Positions 1 through 8,551 of a stretch of DNA of 64,000 nt are shown one piece after another; the first letter of the stretch is position 1, and every line of letters begins with the position of its first letter. The notes beneath the pieces were generated by a model. It did no database searches. It was not told the DNA's origin and saw nothing but the letters and a program-made list of their open reading frames with translations. Source of the stretch: Citrobacter portucalensis (GTDB lineage Bacteria > Pseudomonadota > Gammaproteobacteria > Enterobacterales > Enterobacteriaceae); assembly GCF_002042885.1 (NCBI RefSeq), contig NZ_MVFY01000001.1, positions 1 to 64,000 on the forward strand, written 5' to 3'. The translations under genes were made by a program, and so were the position numbers.

Positions 1-96
1 GATATTAATTAAACTTTAAAGTATCGACAGCAACTCTTCATGGCATTAAATATAATTCGTCATGTGGGTTTTTTGAGAATAAACCTGGTATATATA

Positions 97-339
97 ATGA
101 AAAAGTTAATCATGATAGCTGTGATGGGCGGGATTCTGGCTGGTTGTTCCACCGAGGCTTCACGCATGAATGCTTGCGAAAGCAAGGGTGTGAGCCGTGA
201 TGCCTGTTATGTTGCGGAGCAAAACCGTCAGGCGACAATCAATGCTGCCGCTGAAAAACAGGCTATGGAAAACGCGCAAAACTTGTATGGCACAAATGAT
301 ACAAATTCCAGTCACCACCACAAACACGATAAATATTAA
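97..339 (+). CDS. small putative lipoprotein, unknown function
   Basis: Encodes 80 residues. The ATG at 97 was chosen over one at 40 because it places a lipoprotein signal at the N-terminus: two lysines, a hydrophobic stretch, then the lipobox LAGC with Cys at residue 17. The mature part is polar, has two further cysteines (in NACES and DACYV) and ends in a His-rich tail (HHHKHDKY). The upstream region is AT-rich with only a weak ribosome-binding site. It lies 10 bases before a second exported small protein, so the two are probably co-transcribed. I do not recognise the family. The His-rich tail could bind metal, but that is only inference. K-12 carries mipA near here instead. Confidence 0.6.
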   Translation: MKKLIMIAVMGGILAGCSTEASRMNACESKGVSRDACYVAEQNRQATINAAAEKQAMENAQNLYGTNDTNSSHHHKHDKY

Positions 340-349
340 GGTTTAACTA

Positions 350-700
350 ATGAAGAAATTAATTATTATCGCTGCGTTGGTGGCTTTCTCTGCTGCGCCT
401 GCGTATGCCATCAGTGAGGCTTATCGTCAACAGTTACAGCATGAACATAAAACCATGGTCAGTGACACGAATGCCCCGGTACACGCCAGTAAAATCACGC
501 CCGTGCATGCGAATAAACTTGGAGTGGACTTTAAACGTGGTGCTGATGGCATTGCTTATATTAATGGCAAACCTGCGGCAAATGATGAGAATAGTGCAGA
601 AGCTCAGTCTTATAGCGCAGGTTTGATTTCCGTTATCGTCTATAAAAACGGAAAAATCAACGCTATGAAAGAGGGGAAATATTTAGGTCGGTTGAAATAA
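350..700 (+). CDS. small secreted/periplasmic protein, unknown function
   Basis: Encodes 116 residues with a clear Sec signal peptide: MKK, a hydrophobic core, and an APAYA cleavage site after about residue 20. The mature protein of about 96 residues begins ISEAYRQQLQ. It contains several histidines in its first third (HEHK, PVHAS, PVHAN) and a C-terminal beta-rich-looking segment (LISVIVYKNGKINAM). It follows the putative lipoprotein by 10 bases and is followed by a strong hairpin terminator, so the pair forms a short transcription unit. No domain is recognised and no function is claimed. Residues 1-20 are confidently a signal peptide. Confidence 0.65.
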   Translation: MKKLIIIAALVAFSAAPAYAISEAYRQQLQHEHKTMVSDTNAPVHASKITPVHANKLGVDFKRGADGIAYINGKPAANDENSAEAQSYSAGLISVIVYKNGKINAMKEGKYLGRLK

Positions 701-731
701 CCACTTCGTAGATAAGATTTTTTATTTTTCG

Positions 732-764
732 GCCCGGGAACATCTGCTGTTCCCGGGCTTTTTA
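732..764 (+). terminator. rho-independent terminator after the small exported protein
   Basis: A perfect 10-bp inverted repeat (GCCCGGGAAC at 732-741, GTTCCCGGGC at 749-758) is followed by a T-rich run. It ends the two-gene unit before yeaE. Confidence 0.85.
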
Positions 765-878
765 TTTCGCTCGCCTTAACGATCGGTTTCCAATCCATGA
801 TGGTGCAATTTGTGCACCCTAACAGGACACATGCACGTTGTTTTGCTTTACTGTGGTGCATTAACACAGGAGGGTGCG

Positions 879-1733
879 ATGACAGCGAAACAGGTGACGT
901 TTACAAACCAGGTATCGCTTCCTGCTATTGGGCAGGGAACATGGTACATGGGCGAGGATCCAAGCCGACGCCGGGATGAAGTGTCTGCGCTGCAGGCCGG
1001 ACTGGATCTCGGCCTGCGATTGATTGATACCGCAGAAATGTACGCTGATGGTGCAGCGGAAGAGGTGGTGGGTGAAGCATTAACGGGACGGCGTGATAGC
1101 GCTTTTTTAGTCTCGAAAGTTTACCCATGGAATGCCGGTGGACAGAAAGCCATTGCCGCCTGCGAAGCTAGTCTGCGTCGACTGAAAACTGATTATCTGG
1201 ATCTCTATTTGCTGCACTGGATGGGCGATTTTTCATTTGCAGAGACCATCGATGCCATGGAAACACTGATTGCGCAGGGGAAAATCCGCCGTTGGGGCGT
1301 CTCAAATCTCGATTATGATGATATGCAGGCGTTATGGCAGGTACCCGGTGGACGAGAGTGTGCGACTAACCAGGTGCTTTATCATTTAGCCTCGCGCGGG
1401 ATTGAATATGATTTACTGCCGCGGTGCCAGCAGCAGCAGATGCCGGTCATGGCTTACAGTCCGTTGGCCCAGGCGGGACGACTGCGTGGCGATTTGCTTT
1501 CTAACTCTGTGGTGAGTGACATCGCGCGCGCGCACAATGTTAGCGCTGCGCAGATTTTGCTGGCGTGGGTGATTCGTCAGTCGGGTGTAATAGCCATCCC
1601 GAAAGCCGCAAGCGTAGCGCATGTCGAACAAAATGCCGCCGCGCTGGAGATAACGCTCTCTGTAGATGAGTTGAAGCAGTTAGATAAGGCGTATCCGGCG
1701 CCCAAAGGTAAAACCGCGCTGGATATGGCCTGA
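879..1733 (+). CDS. yeaE: aldo/keto reductase YeaE (methylglyoxal reductase type)
   Basis: Encodes 284 residues, the same length as E. coli YeaE. It is an NADPH-dependent aldo-keto reductase acting on methylglyoxal and other 2-oxoaldehydes in the cytoplasm. The catalytic tetrad is visible: Asp50 and Tyr55 (LIDTAEMY), Lys80 (LVSKVYP) and His113 (LLHW). A C-terminal cofactor-binding segment (AIPKAAS) is also present. The ATG at 879 is preceded by an excellent ribosome-binding site (CAGGAGG); upstream in-frame starts have none. The gene is convergent with yeaD, with a REP array filling the space between, as expected for a 3' flank. It is monocistronic, between two terminator-like elements. Confidence 0.93.
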   Translation: MTAKQVTFTNQVSLPAIGQGTWYMGEDPSRRRDEVSALQAGLDLGLRLIDTAEMYADGAAEEVVGEALTGRRDSAFLVSKVYPWNAGGQKAIAACEASLRRLKTDYLDLYLLHWMGDFSFAETIDAMETLIAQGKIRRWGVSNLDYDDMQALWQVPGGRECATNQVLYHLASRGIEYDLLPRCQQQQMPVMAYSPLAQAGRLRGDLLSNSVVSDIARAHNVSAAQILLAWVIRQSGVIAIPKAASVAHVEQNAAALEITLSVDELKQLDKAYPAPKGKTALDMA

Positions 1734-1756
1734 TTTGCCAAATGCCGATGTTCCCG

Positions 1757-2373
1757 CAGCTTATCAGGCCTACGGCTGTATGTAGTTTGTAGGCCGGATG
1801 AGGCATTAGCCGCATCCGGCACGGTGCGCGGAACTGCCTGATGCGCTGTGCTTATCAGGCCTACGGCGGCGTGTAGTTTGTAGGCCGGATAAGGCGTTGG
1901 CAGCATCCAGGCACGGTGCGCGGAACTGCCTGATGGCGCTGTGCTTATCAGGCCTGCGGCTGCGTGTAGTTTGTAGGCCGGATAAGGCGTCAGCCGCATC
2001 CGGCACGGTGCGCGGAACTGCCTGATGCGCTGAGCTTATCAGGCCTGCGGCTGCGTGTAGTTTGTAGGCCGGATAAGGCGTCAGCCGCATCCGGCATGGT
2101 GCGCGGAACTGCCTGATGCGCTGAGCTTATCAGGCCTACGGCTGTATGTAGTTTGTCGGCCGGATAAGGCGTTAGCCGCATCCGGCATGGTGCGTGGAAC
2201 TGCCTGAGGGCGCTGTGCTTATCAGACCTACGGCTGCGTGTAGTTTGTCGGCCGGATAAGGCGTCAGCCGCATCCGGCACGGTGCGCAGAACTGCCTGAC
2301 GCGCTGTGCTTATCAGATCTGCGGCTGCGTGTAGTTTGTAGGCCGGATAAGGCGTTAGCCGCATCCGGCATGG
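1757..2373. repeat. tandem array of seven BIME (paired REP) units
   Basis: The repeated core GTAGTTTG begins at 1782, 1873, 1966, 2057, 2148, 2240 and 2331, a period of 91-93 bases. Each unit pairs a GCTTATCAGGCCT-type REP with an inverted REP (GGCCGGATAAGGCG ... GCATCCGGC), joined by a conserved linker (GGTGCGCGGAACTGCCTGA). The units differ from each other by point changes. The array fills the whole 3'-3' gap between yeaE and yeaD (about 650 bases), so no gene is present there. Such elements bind DNA gyrase, Pol I or IHF and stabilise mRNA 3' ends. Antisense open frames through the array are repeat artefacts. Confidence 0.95.
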
Positions 2374-2387
2374 TGCGCAGAGCTGTG

Positions 2388-3272
2388 TTAGCGTTTAGCT
2401 ACACGAATAGTTTGCGCGAGGCGAGATGGTTTTTCTTCTGTGGTTTTCTGCGGAGCGGTCGCGTAAGCCGTTTCTACACAAACAAACGTTTTGTAGCCAT
2501 CATCCGGCATGTCGCCCATGCTGACGGACAGCGCCGGGCCAGGATTCCAGCCCACGACATTCAGATGGTGGTGGTGGACAACATCTATATTGCGATTCAA
2601 CGCATCATCATGAATCACGCTGCACGCTTCCGGATTCAGATAAACGCGATCGGTGCGGTCCGGGAAGGTCTGGATACCATCAGCCAGCACATCTTCTTTA
2701 GCATCATTCACTTTATCGATCAGGCGATCGCCAAGACCACTGACTTTCACTGCCGCAATATCACCAACGTTGAAATAGGTATGCAGTGCCGAGGTGGTTT
2801 CAAACTCACCATGAGCTTCCAGCTCCATTTCACAGGTGGCTCCCACTTTGAAGCGGGCAAGCAGGCAAAACTCGTGTGGCCAAAGCTGACGCGTTTCAGT
2901 GTTGCTCTGCAGTTCAAACGTCAGCACCACGCCATTGTCGTCTTCGTTGTGCGCTTTCAGCGTCCATGGCAGGTTGCGGGCAAAACCATGCGAAGGCAGG
3001 CCCTGCTTAGCAGCCGGACCAAACCACGGCCAGCAAATTGGTACGCCGCCACGCAGCGCTACGCCGGTTTTAAACGGGGTATTATTACTTAACCACAGGA
3101 CTTCCTCTTCACCATTTGGTTTCCAGGAAAGAAGATGTGCGCCCTGCAGCGCGAAAGAAGCTTTAACCTGTGGGTGATCGACAACAAGAACCTCAAGCTC
3201 ATCAAGCTGACGGCGGGAGAGGACAGGGGTAATTTGTTCGATTACCGGAAGTGCAAAAATTTTATTAATCAT
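2388..3272 (-). CDS. yeaD: glucose-6-phosphate 1-epimerase (aldose-1-epimerase fold)
   Basis: Encodes 294 residues, as in E. coli YeaD. It interconverts the anomers of hexose 6-phosphates in the cytoplasm and belongs to the galactose-mutarotase-like superfamily. The characteristic RGGVPICWPWFG block is at 74-85. Two conserved histidines sit in SHGFAR (His95) and ALHTYF (His164), the latter matching the catalytic region. A good ribosome-binding site (GAAAGGA) precedes the ATG at 3272. It lies downstream of gapA in the same direction with a hairpin between them, so it is probably expressed both by read-through and independently. Its stop lies only 14 bases from the BIME array. Confidence 0.95.
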   Translation of the reverse strand: MINKIFALPVIEQITPVLSRRQLDELEVLVVDHPQVKASFALQGAHLLSWKPNGEEEVLWLSNNTPFKTGVALRGGVPICWPWFGPAAKQGLPSHGFARNLPWTLKAHNEDDNGVVLTFELQSNTETRQLWPHEFCLLARFKVGATCEMELEAHGEFETTSALHTYFNVGDIAAVKVSGLGDRLIDKVNDAKEDVLADGIQTFPDRTDRVYLNPEACSVIHDDALNRNIDVVHHHHLNVVGWNPGPALSVSMGDMPDDGYKTFVCVETAYATAPQKTTEEKPSRLAQTIRVAKR

Positions 3273-3292
3273 TACGCAATCCTTTCTTCAGG

Positions 3293-3320
3293 CAAAAAAA
3301 AGAGCGACCTGAGTCGCTCT
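3293..3320 (-). terminator. gapA terminator
   Basis: The inverted repeat AGAGCGAC/GTCGCTCT (3301-3308, 3313-3320) has a 4-base loop. On the minus strand it is followed by a run of T residues (A-run 3294-3300 on the plus strand). It lies 24 bases after the gapA stop. Confidence 0.9.
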
Positions 3321-3344
3321 TACAGATTACTGTTTCATCTCAAC

Positions 3345-4681
<1,337 letters not shown>

Positions 4682-5095
4682 ATGGCTAATCAACCTTCTC
4701 CAGAAGAACTGAAAAAAAATTTAACCGAAATGCAGTTCTACGTAACGCAGAATCACGGGACAGAACCGCCATTTACCGGACGTTTGCTGCATAACAAACG
4801 TGACGGCATCTACCACTGTTTGATCTGCGACAATCCGCTATTTCGTTCCGAGACAAAATATGACTCAGGCTGCGGCTGGCCCAGCTTTTACGAGCCTGTC
4901 AGCGATGAGGCTATCCGTTACATAAAAGATACGTCACACGGCATGCAGCGCATTGAAATCCGCTGCGGAAACTGTGATGCACACCTGGGACACGTCTTCC
5001 CGGATGGTCCGAAACCTACCGGTGAACGGTACTGCGTTAACTCAGCGTCTTTGAACTTCACCGATGGTGAAAACGGTGAGCAAACTAAGGGTTGA
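4682..5095 (+). CDS. msrB: peptide-methionine (R)-S-oxide reductase
   Basis: Encodes 137 residues, the same as E. coli MsrB (YeaA). It reduces methionine R-sulfoxide in proteins using thioredoxin. Zinc ligands are the two CxxC pairs Cys46/Cys49 (CLIC) and Cys95/Cys98 (CGNC). The catalytic Cys118 is in RYCVNS. The core GCGWPSF and HLGHVF motifs are intact. The start MANQPSPEE at 4682 follows the family; an in-frame ATG ten codons earlier would add a non-conserved extension. It is followed 42 bases on by yeaC in the same direction, which probably shares its transcript. Confidence 0.96.
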   Translation: MANQPSPEELKKNLTEMQFYVTQNHGTEPPFTGRLLHNKRDGIYHCLICDNPLFRSETKYDSGCGWPSFYEPVSDEAIRYIKDTSHGMQRIEIRCGNCDAHLGHVFPDGPKPTGERYCVNSASLNFTDGENGEQTKG

Positions 5096-5137
5096 AGAAA
5101 CGATTCAGCAAATTATTCTACGGAGAGTGGTTTTAAC

Positions 5138-5413
5138 ATGAATCTTGATGAGATGATCAACAGCATGACGCCGGAAGTTTATCAGCGCTTATCGACTGCC
5201 GTTGAACTCGGAAAATGGCCGGATGGCGTAGCGCTAACGGCAGAACAAAAAGAGAATAGCTTACAGCTGGTGATGTTATGGCAGGCGCGAAACAATATTG
5301 ACGCGCAGCATATGACGATTGATACCAACGGTGAGATGGTGATGAAGAGCAAGCAGCAGTTGAAGGTTGAGTTTGGTATTACTCCAGAACCGATTGCGAC
5401 GTTTAAATCCTGA
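5138..5413 (+). CDS. yeaC: DUF1315 family protein YeaC
   Basis: Encodes 91 residues, strongly similar to E. coli YeaC (MTPEVYQRL, AVELGKWPDGVAL and LQLVMLWQAR are shared). It is a small cytoplasmic protein of unknown function found next to msrB across enterobacteria. A GGAGAG ribosome-binding site precedes the ATG at 5138. It has no signal peptide, membrane segment or catalytic motif that I can identify. It ends at an inverted repeat (GGCCCG at 5421-5426, CGGGCC at 5441-5446) that separates it from the convergent HNH gene. Confidence 0.92.
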   Translation: MNLDEMINSMTPEVYQRLSTAVELGKWPDGVALTAEQKENSLQLVMLWQARNNIDAQHMTIDTNGEMVMKSKQQLKVEFGITPEPIATFKS

Positions 5414-5420
5414 TTACCCA

Positions 5421-5446
5421 GGCCCGGCAGACATCGATGTCGGGCC
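5421..5446. terminator. hairpin between convergent yeaC and the HNH gene
   Basis: The inverted repeat GGCCCG/CGGGCC (5421-5426, 5441-5446) encloses the perfect palindrome GACATCGATGTC (5430-5441). It is followed on the plus strand by a loosely T-rich stretch. It probably ends both convergent transcripts. Confidence 0.5.
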
Positions 5447-5458
5447 CGTCAGTTGATA

Positions 5459-5803
5459 TTATTTCTTGTTCATCATCGCCTTCAGATCGGCGAACGGGTT
5501 GTATTTCGCTTCGCCCACGGCCTTTTGCGCATCTTCTCCTGCAACCACCGTTGAACCATACTGGTCCGCTTCCGTATATTTGGAATGCTCGTGATCGTGG
5601 CAGTACAGGCACAACATTTCCCAGTTGCTACCATCTTCCGGGTTATTCGAGTGATCGTGATCGATATGGTGTACCGTCAACTCGCGCAAATTTGAATACA
5701 CGAACTCACGGGAACAGCGTCCGCAGACCCAGGGAAAGAGTTTAAGCGCCTTTTCCCGGTAACCGACTTCCAGACGGGCGTAATTTTTAGGGATAAAAGC
5801 CAT
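5459..5803 (-). CDS. yajD: HNH endonuclease-family protein, YajD type
   Basis: Encodes 114 residues and closely resembles E. coli YajD. The HNH/zinc-finger features are Cys27-x2-Cys30 (CGRC), the HHIDHDH motif at His45-His46, and Cys65-x2-Cys68 (CLYC) followed by HDHEH. These suggest a small metal-dependent nuclease or nucleic-acid-binding protein; its substrate is unknown. In K-12 yajD sits next to tsx, far away, so here it is either relocated or a second copy. That cannot be decided from this window. It lies with the chitinase gene in the interval between yeaC and ydjL that is empty in K-12. Confidence 0.85.
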   Translation of the reverse strand: MAFIPKNYARLEVGYREKALKLFPWVCGRCSREFVYSNLRELTVHHIDHDHSNNPEDGSNWEMLCLYCHDHEHSKYTEADQYGSTVVAGEDAQKAVGEAKYNPFADLKAMMNKK

Positions 5804-5897
5804 AAAAGCGCATGCCTCCAGTAGAAAATGAAGAGCTGCGCCAAAAGCTGGCGCAGCAGAATGCGCTAATCATAACCTATTGTGTCAGGCGTTGGGA

Positions 5898-7151
5898 TCA
5901 GTGTTTGATGCCTAACGAATCGGCTAACTGCTTCGCCAACTGATTATTGTCATCTGCGCCGTACTCCCAGAACATGGCGCCTGCCAACCCTTTGCTTTTG
6001 ATGTAGTCGGCTTTGATCGCCACCGAACGCGGGTTTTCATAGGAGAGGGCAAAGAGTTTTTTTCCATCCGCAGACTGTACCGACAGCCACGGCACTTTCG
6101 CTTCATCATCCCAATGTTGACTAAAGCGTTTTTGCGGATCGTTGATCAACTTCGCCACGATATCGTTGTACTTCACGTAGGTGTCTTTGCTCAGGTCGAC
6201 GCCCAGTGATTTGAACAACTCAATTTGAGCTGACTCGAAATAGGGCTGGGTAGCCGGGTTTTTCTGCGCGTCAGGTTTGCTCCAGTCAATACCTGGCTCA
6301 ACGGCGCGTTTTGGTACACGTCCATAAAAGCCAATGCCCAGATTCATTTGACTCGGTTTCAGACCGGCTGCGAGATAGTTATTGACCACAAAATCGGCGC
6401 TGTACTTATCCGCCGCGGCGACCGTTGGCCATTGCGTCGAATCGTACAGGTTCGAGTTGAAATATTGGGTGCCGTAAGCCATGTCATAGGTCATCAGGTT
6501 GATGTAGTCGAGCGATGGTGCAATGGCTTTTACATCCACCCAGCTTTTCGGACTTTCCGCATTCGCGCCCACGGCGATGGTCAGCAGTTTTTTATGCCCC
6601 AATGCGGCACGCAGCCCTGTTAACAGCGCGGTGAAGTTAGCGCGGTCAGCCGGTTGGCTTTCAACCAGTCCCCAGGCGCCGTTAACCGGATATTCCCAGT
6701 CGAGATCGATGCCATCCAGACCATATTTCGCAATTATCTCCTGCGCAGACTGAATAAACACTGCGCGTGTTTCCTTCGTTGCTGCCGCGCCAGAGAATCC
6801 ACGCGCTCCCCAGCCGCCGACGGAAAGCAAAACTTTCAGGTTTGGATTTTGTTTACGCAGCTGTGGAATTTTCAGCAAATCATCCTGCACTTTCTGTGAA
6901 AGCCAAATCTGATGCAGTTTGCTGGCGTCTTTTAAGGCGTCATTGGTCTCGTCTTTTTCGTTGTTGTAGACAAGGCCAAACGAATAGTTGAGATGGGTTA
7001 TCTGGCGAACATCCAGTTTATTGATGTCGCCACCGGGACCGGCAGTGACGTCGCCGCCACCATTAAAGTAGCCAACTGACATCAGTGAACTGGCGGAAAC
7101 AACGCTGGCGCAGAGCAGGGGTAATGCTGCCAACAAAGGCAATAGTTTCAT
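5898..7151 (-). CDS. secreted glycoside hydrolase family 18 chitinase
   Basis: Encodes 417 residues. A Sec signal peptide covers about residues 1-20, and a single GH18 TIM barrel makes up the rest, with no chitin-binding module. Family motifs are intact: SxGG (Ser110-Gly113), the catalytic DxxDxDxE (Asp146, Asp149, Asp151, Glu153 in DGIDLDWEYP), the MTYD block (220-223) and a C-terminal GAMFWEYGAD. It should hydrolyse beta-1,4 links in chitin by substrate-assisted catalysis. The ATG at 7151 has an AGAGGA ribosome-binding site; a start 9 codons upstream would spoil the signal peptide. That site overlaps a ChiX-complementary stretch. K-12 has no gene here. The chb operon in this window can take up the chitobiose it would release. 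Confidence 0.93.
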   Translation of the reverse strand: MKLLPLLAALPLLCASVVSASSLMSVGYFNGGGDVTAGPGGDINKLDVRQITHLNYSFGLVYNNEKDETNDALKDASKLHQIWLSQKVQDDLLKIPQLRKQNPNLKVLLSVGGWGARGFSGAAATKETRAVFIQSAQEIIAKYGLDGIDLDWEYPVNGAWGLVESQPADRANFTALLTGLRAALGHKKLLTIAVGANAESPKSWVDVKAIAPSLDYINLMTYDMAYGTQYFNSNLYDSTQWPTVAAADKYSADFVVNNYLAAGLKPSQMNLGIGFYGRVPKRAVEPGIDWSKPDAQKNPATQPYFESAQIELFKSLGVDLSKDTYVKYNDIVAKLINDPQKRFSQHWDDEAKVPWLSVQSADGKKLFALSYENPRSVAIKADYIKSKGLAGAMFWEYGADDNNQLAKQLADSLGIKH

Positions 7152-7156
7152 CGGTG

Positions 7157-7168
7157 TTCCTCTTTGAC
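7157..7168 (-). promoter_or_regulatory. predicted ChiX sRNA pairing site over the chitinase ribosome-binding site
   Basis: The mRNA-sense sequence GTCAAAGAGGAA ends 5 bases before the chitinase ATG and contains its Shine-Dalgarno sequence. It is a perfect complement of TTCCTCTTTGAC, the seed of the ChiX (MicM) small RNA as I remember it. ChiX is known to silence chiP by pairing at its ribosome-binding site. Extension to this chitinase is inference. Confidence 0.65.
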
Positions 7169-7183
7169 ATTTAAACAAGCAAA

Positions 7184-7203
7184 CACGCCACGGAAATGGC
7201 GTG
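7184..7203 (-). promoter_or_regulatory. hairpin in the chitinase mRNA leader
   Basis: A perfect 7-bp stem (CACGCCA at 7184-7190, TGGCGTG at 7197-7203) with a 6-base loop lies 33 bases before the chitinase ATG. In mRNA sense it is followed by a T-rich stretch. It could be an attenuator or a stability element next to the ChiX-like site. Confidence 0.45.
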
Positions 7204-7322
7204 GCGAAAAAAACAGCACCCGCAGGTTAACAGTTTCATAACAGGAAAAATGCGAAGGGGTTCACGCCATTTTAGCGAAGCGGCAGCCACGTTCACTTGG
7301 GTTTCACTTCATCTTTGCATTT

Positions 7323-7348
7323 ATTTGTGATCTTGGTTGTGAAATACA
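7323..7348. promoter_or_regulatory. CRP-like half sites in the chitinase/ydjL divergent region
   Basis: Overlapping TTTGTGATCT and TTGTGAAATACAGATCAA resemble CRP sites; the second has TGTGA-N6-GATCA. They lie about 100 bases before ydjL and 175 before the chitinase, both carbon-catabolism genes. The right half is imperfect, so this is a weak call. Confidence 0.35.
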
Positions 7349-7447
7349 GATCAAAATCTGTGTTTTAAAGATTTGGTGTTGACCTCAAAAATTATATGGA
7401 TAAGTATGATGGTCACTGATGCAAAACTAAACACAAAGGAAAATTCC

Positions 7448-8524
7448 ATGAAAGCACTGGCGAGATTTGGCAAGGCCTTTGGCGGCTACAAGATGATTGA
7501 TGTTCCGGAACCGGTATGTGGTCCGGATGACGTTGTGATTGAAATTAAGGCTGCTGCTATCTGCGGTGCTGACATGAAACACTACAATGTCGACAGTGGA
7601 TCTGAGCAGTTTAATTCGATTCGTGGTCATGAATTTGCGGGTCAAATTGTGCAGGTTGGCGACAAGGTTAAGGACTGGAAGGTGGGACAGCGAGTTGTGT
7701 CTGACAACAGCGGGCACGTTTGCGGCGTTTGTCCGGCCTGTGAACAGGGCGATTTTCTTTGTTGTACAGAAAAGGTGAATTTAGGTCTGGACAACAATAC
7801 TTGGGGCGGTGGGTTTTCTAAATATTGTCTGGTCCCTGGGGAAATCCTCAAAATTCACCGCCATGCTCTGTGGGAAATCCCGGCAGGGGTAGATTATGAA
7901 GAGGCGGCTGTACTGGATCCTATCTGCAATGCCTACAAATCTATCGCTCAGCAATCCAAATTTCTTCCTGGCCAGGATGTGGTGGTCTTTGGTACCGGTC
8001 CGTTAGGACTCTTTTCTGTTCAAATGGCGCGCATTATGGGGGCCGTTAATATTGTGATGGTCGGGCTGGAAGAGGATGTTGCCGTACGCTTCCCGATCGC
8101 CAAAGAGCTGGGCGCGACAGCTGTCGTTAACGGTTCGACCGAAGATGTGGTTGCACGCTGCCAGGAAATCTGCGGTAAAGACAATCTGGGGCTGGTCATC
8201 GAATGCTCTGGTGCCAATATCGCCCTTAAACAATCAATCGAAATGCTGCGCCCGAATGGTGAAGTCGTTCGCGTCGGTATGGGCTTTAAACCTCTCGATT
8301 TCTCCATCAACGACATCACCGCGTGGAATAAAAGCATCATTGGCCATATGGCCTACGATTCCACATCCTGGCGCAACGCTATACGCCTGCTGGCCAGCGG
8401 CGCGATCAAAGTTAAACCGATGATTACTCACCGTATCGGCTTGTCGCAATGGCGCGAAGGGTTTGACGCCATGGTCGATAAAACCGCGATTAAGGTCATT
8501 ATGACCTATGACTTTGATGAATAA
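7448..8524 (+). CDS. ydjL: zinc-type alcohol/polyol dehydrogenase YdjL
   Basis: Encodes 358 residues, the same as E. coli YdjL. It is a medium-chain, zinc-dependent NAD(P) dehydrogenase of the sorbitol/threonine dehydrogenase group. Catalytic zinc ligands are Cys39 and His61-Glu62 (RGHEFAG). Structural zinc cysteines are Cys92, Cys95, Cys98 and Cys106. A Rossmann FGTGPLG motif lies mid-protein. The ATG at 7448 follows an AAAGGAA ribosome-binding site; upstream in-frame starts lack family support. It is the first gene of the ydjLKJIHG cluster. The physiological substrate is not established; a polyol or sugar acid oxidised before aldol cleavage is the likely class. Confidence 0.95.
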   Translation: MKALARFGKAFGGYKMIDVPEPVCGPDDVVIEIKAAAICGADMKHYNVDSGSEQFNSIRGHEFAGQIVQVGDKVKDWKVGQRVVSDNSGHVCGVCPACEQGDFLCCTEKVNLGLDNNTWGGGFSKYCLVPGEILKIHRHALWEIPAGVDYEEAAVLDPICNAYKSIAQQSKFLPGQDVVVFGTGPLGLFSVQMARIMGAVNIVMVGLEEDVAVRFPIAKELGATAVVNGSTEDVVARCQEICGKDNLGLVIECSGANIALKQSIEMLRPNGEVVRVGMGFKPLDFSINDITAWNKSIIGHMAYDSTSWRNAIRLLASGAIKVKPMITHRIGLSQWREGFDAMVDKTAIKVIMTYDFDE

Positions 8525-8551
8525 TCCCATTTATTAAAGGAAGGTTCCCGG

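Noticed and set aside
1577..2364. Minus-strand open frames (91-140 codons) with repeated similar protein blocks
   Set aside because: They run through the BIME array. The repeated peptide is the translation of the REP unit, with no ribosome-binding sites and no conserved family.
1757..2373. Regular 91-93-base repeats considered as a CRISPR array
   Set aside because: The whole unit is repeated, including the 'spacers', and the units are imperfect inverted pairs of REPs; there are no cas genes nearby.
7152..7178. Chitinase start nine codons further upstream
   Set aside because: The extension puts charged residues before the signal peptide, and the ribosome-binding site lies just before the ATG at 7151.
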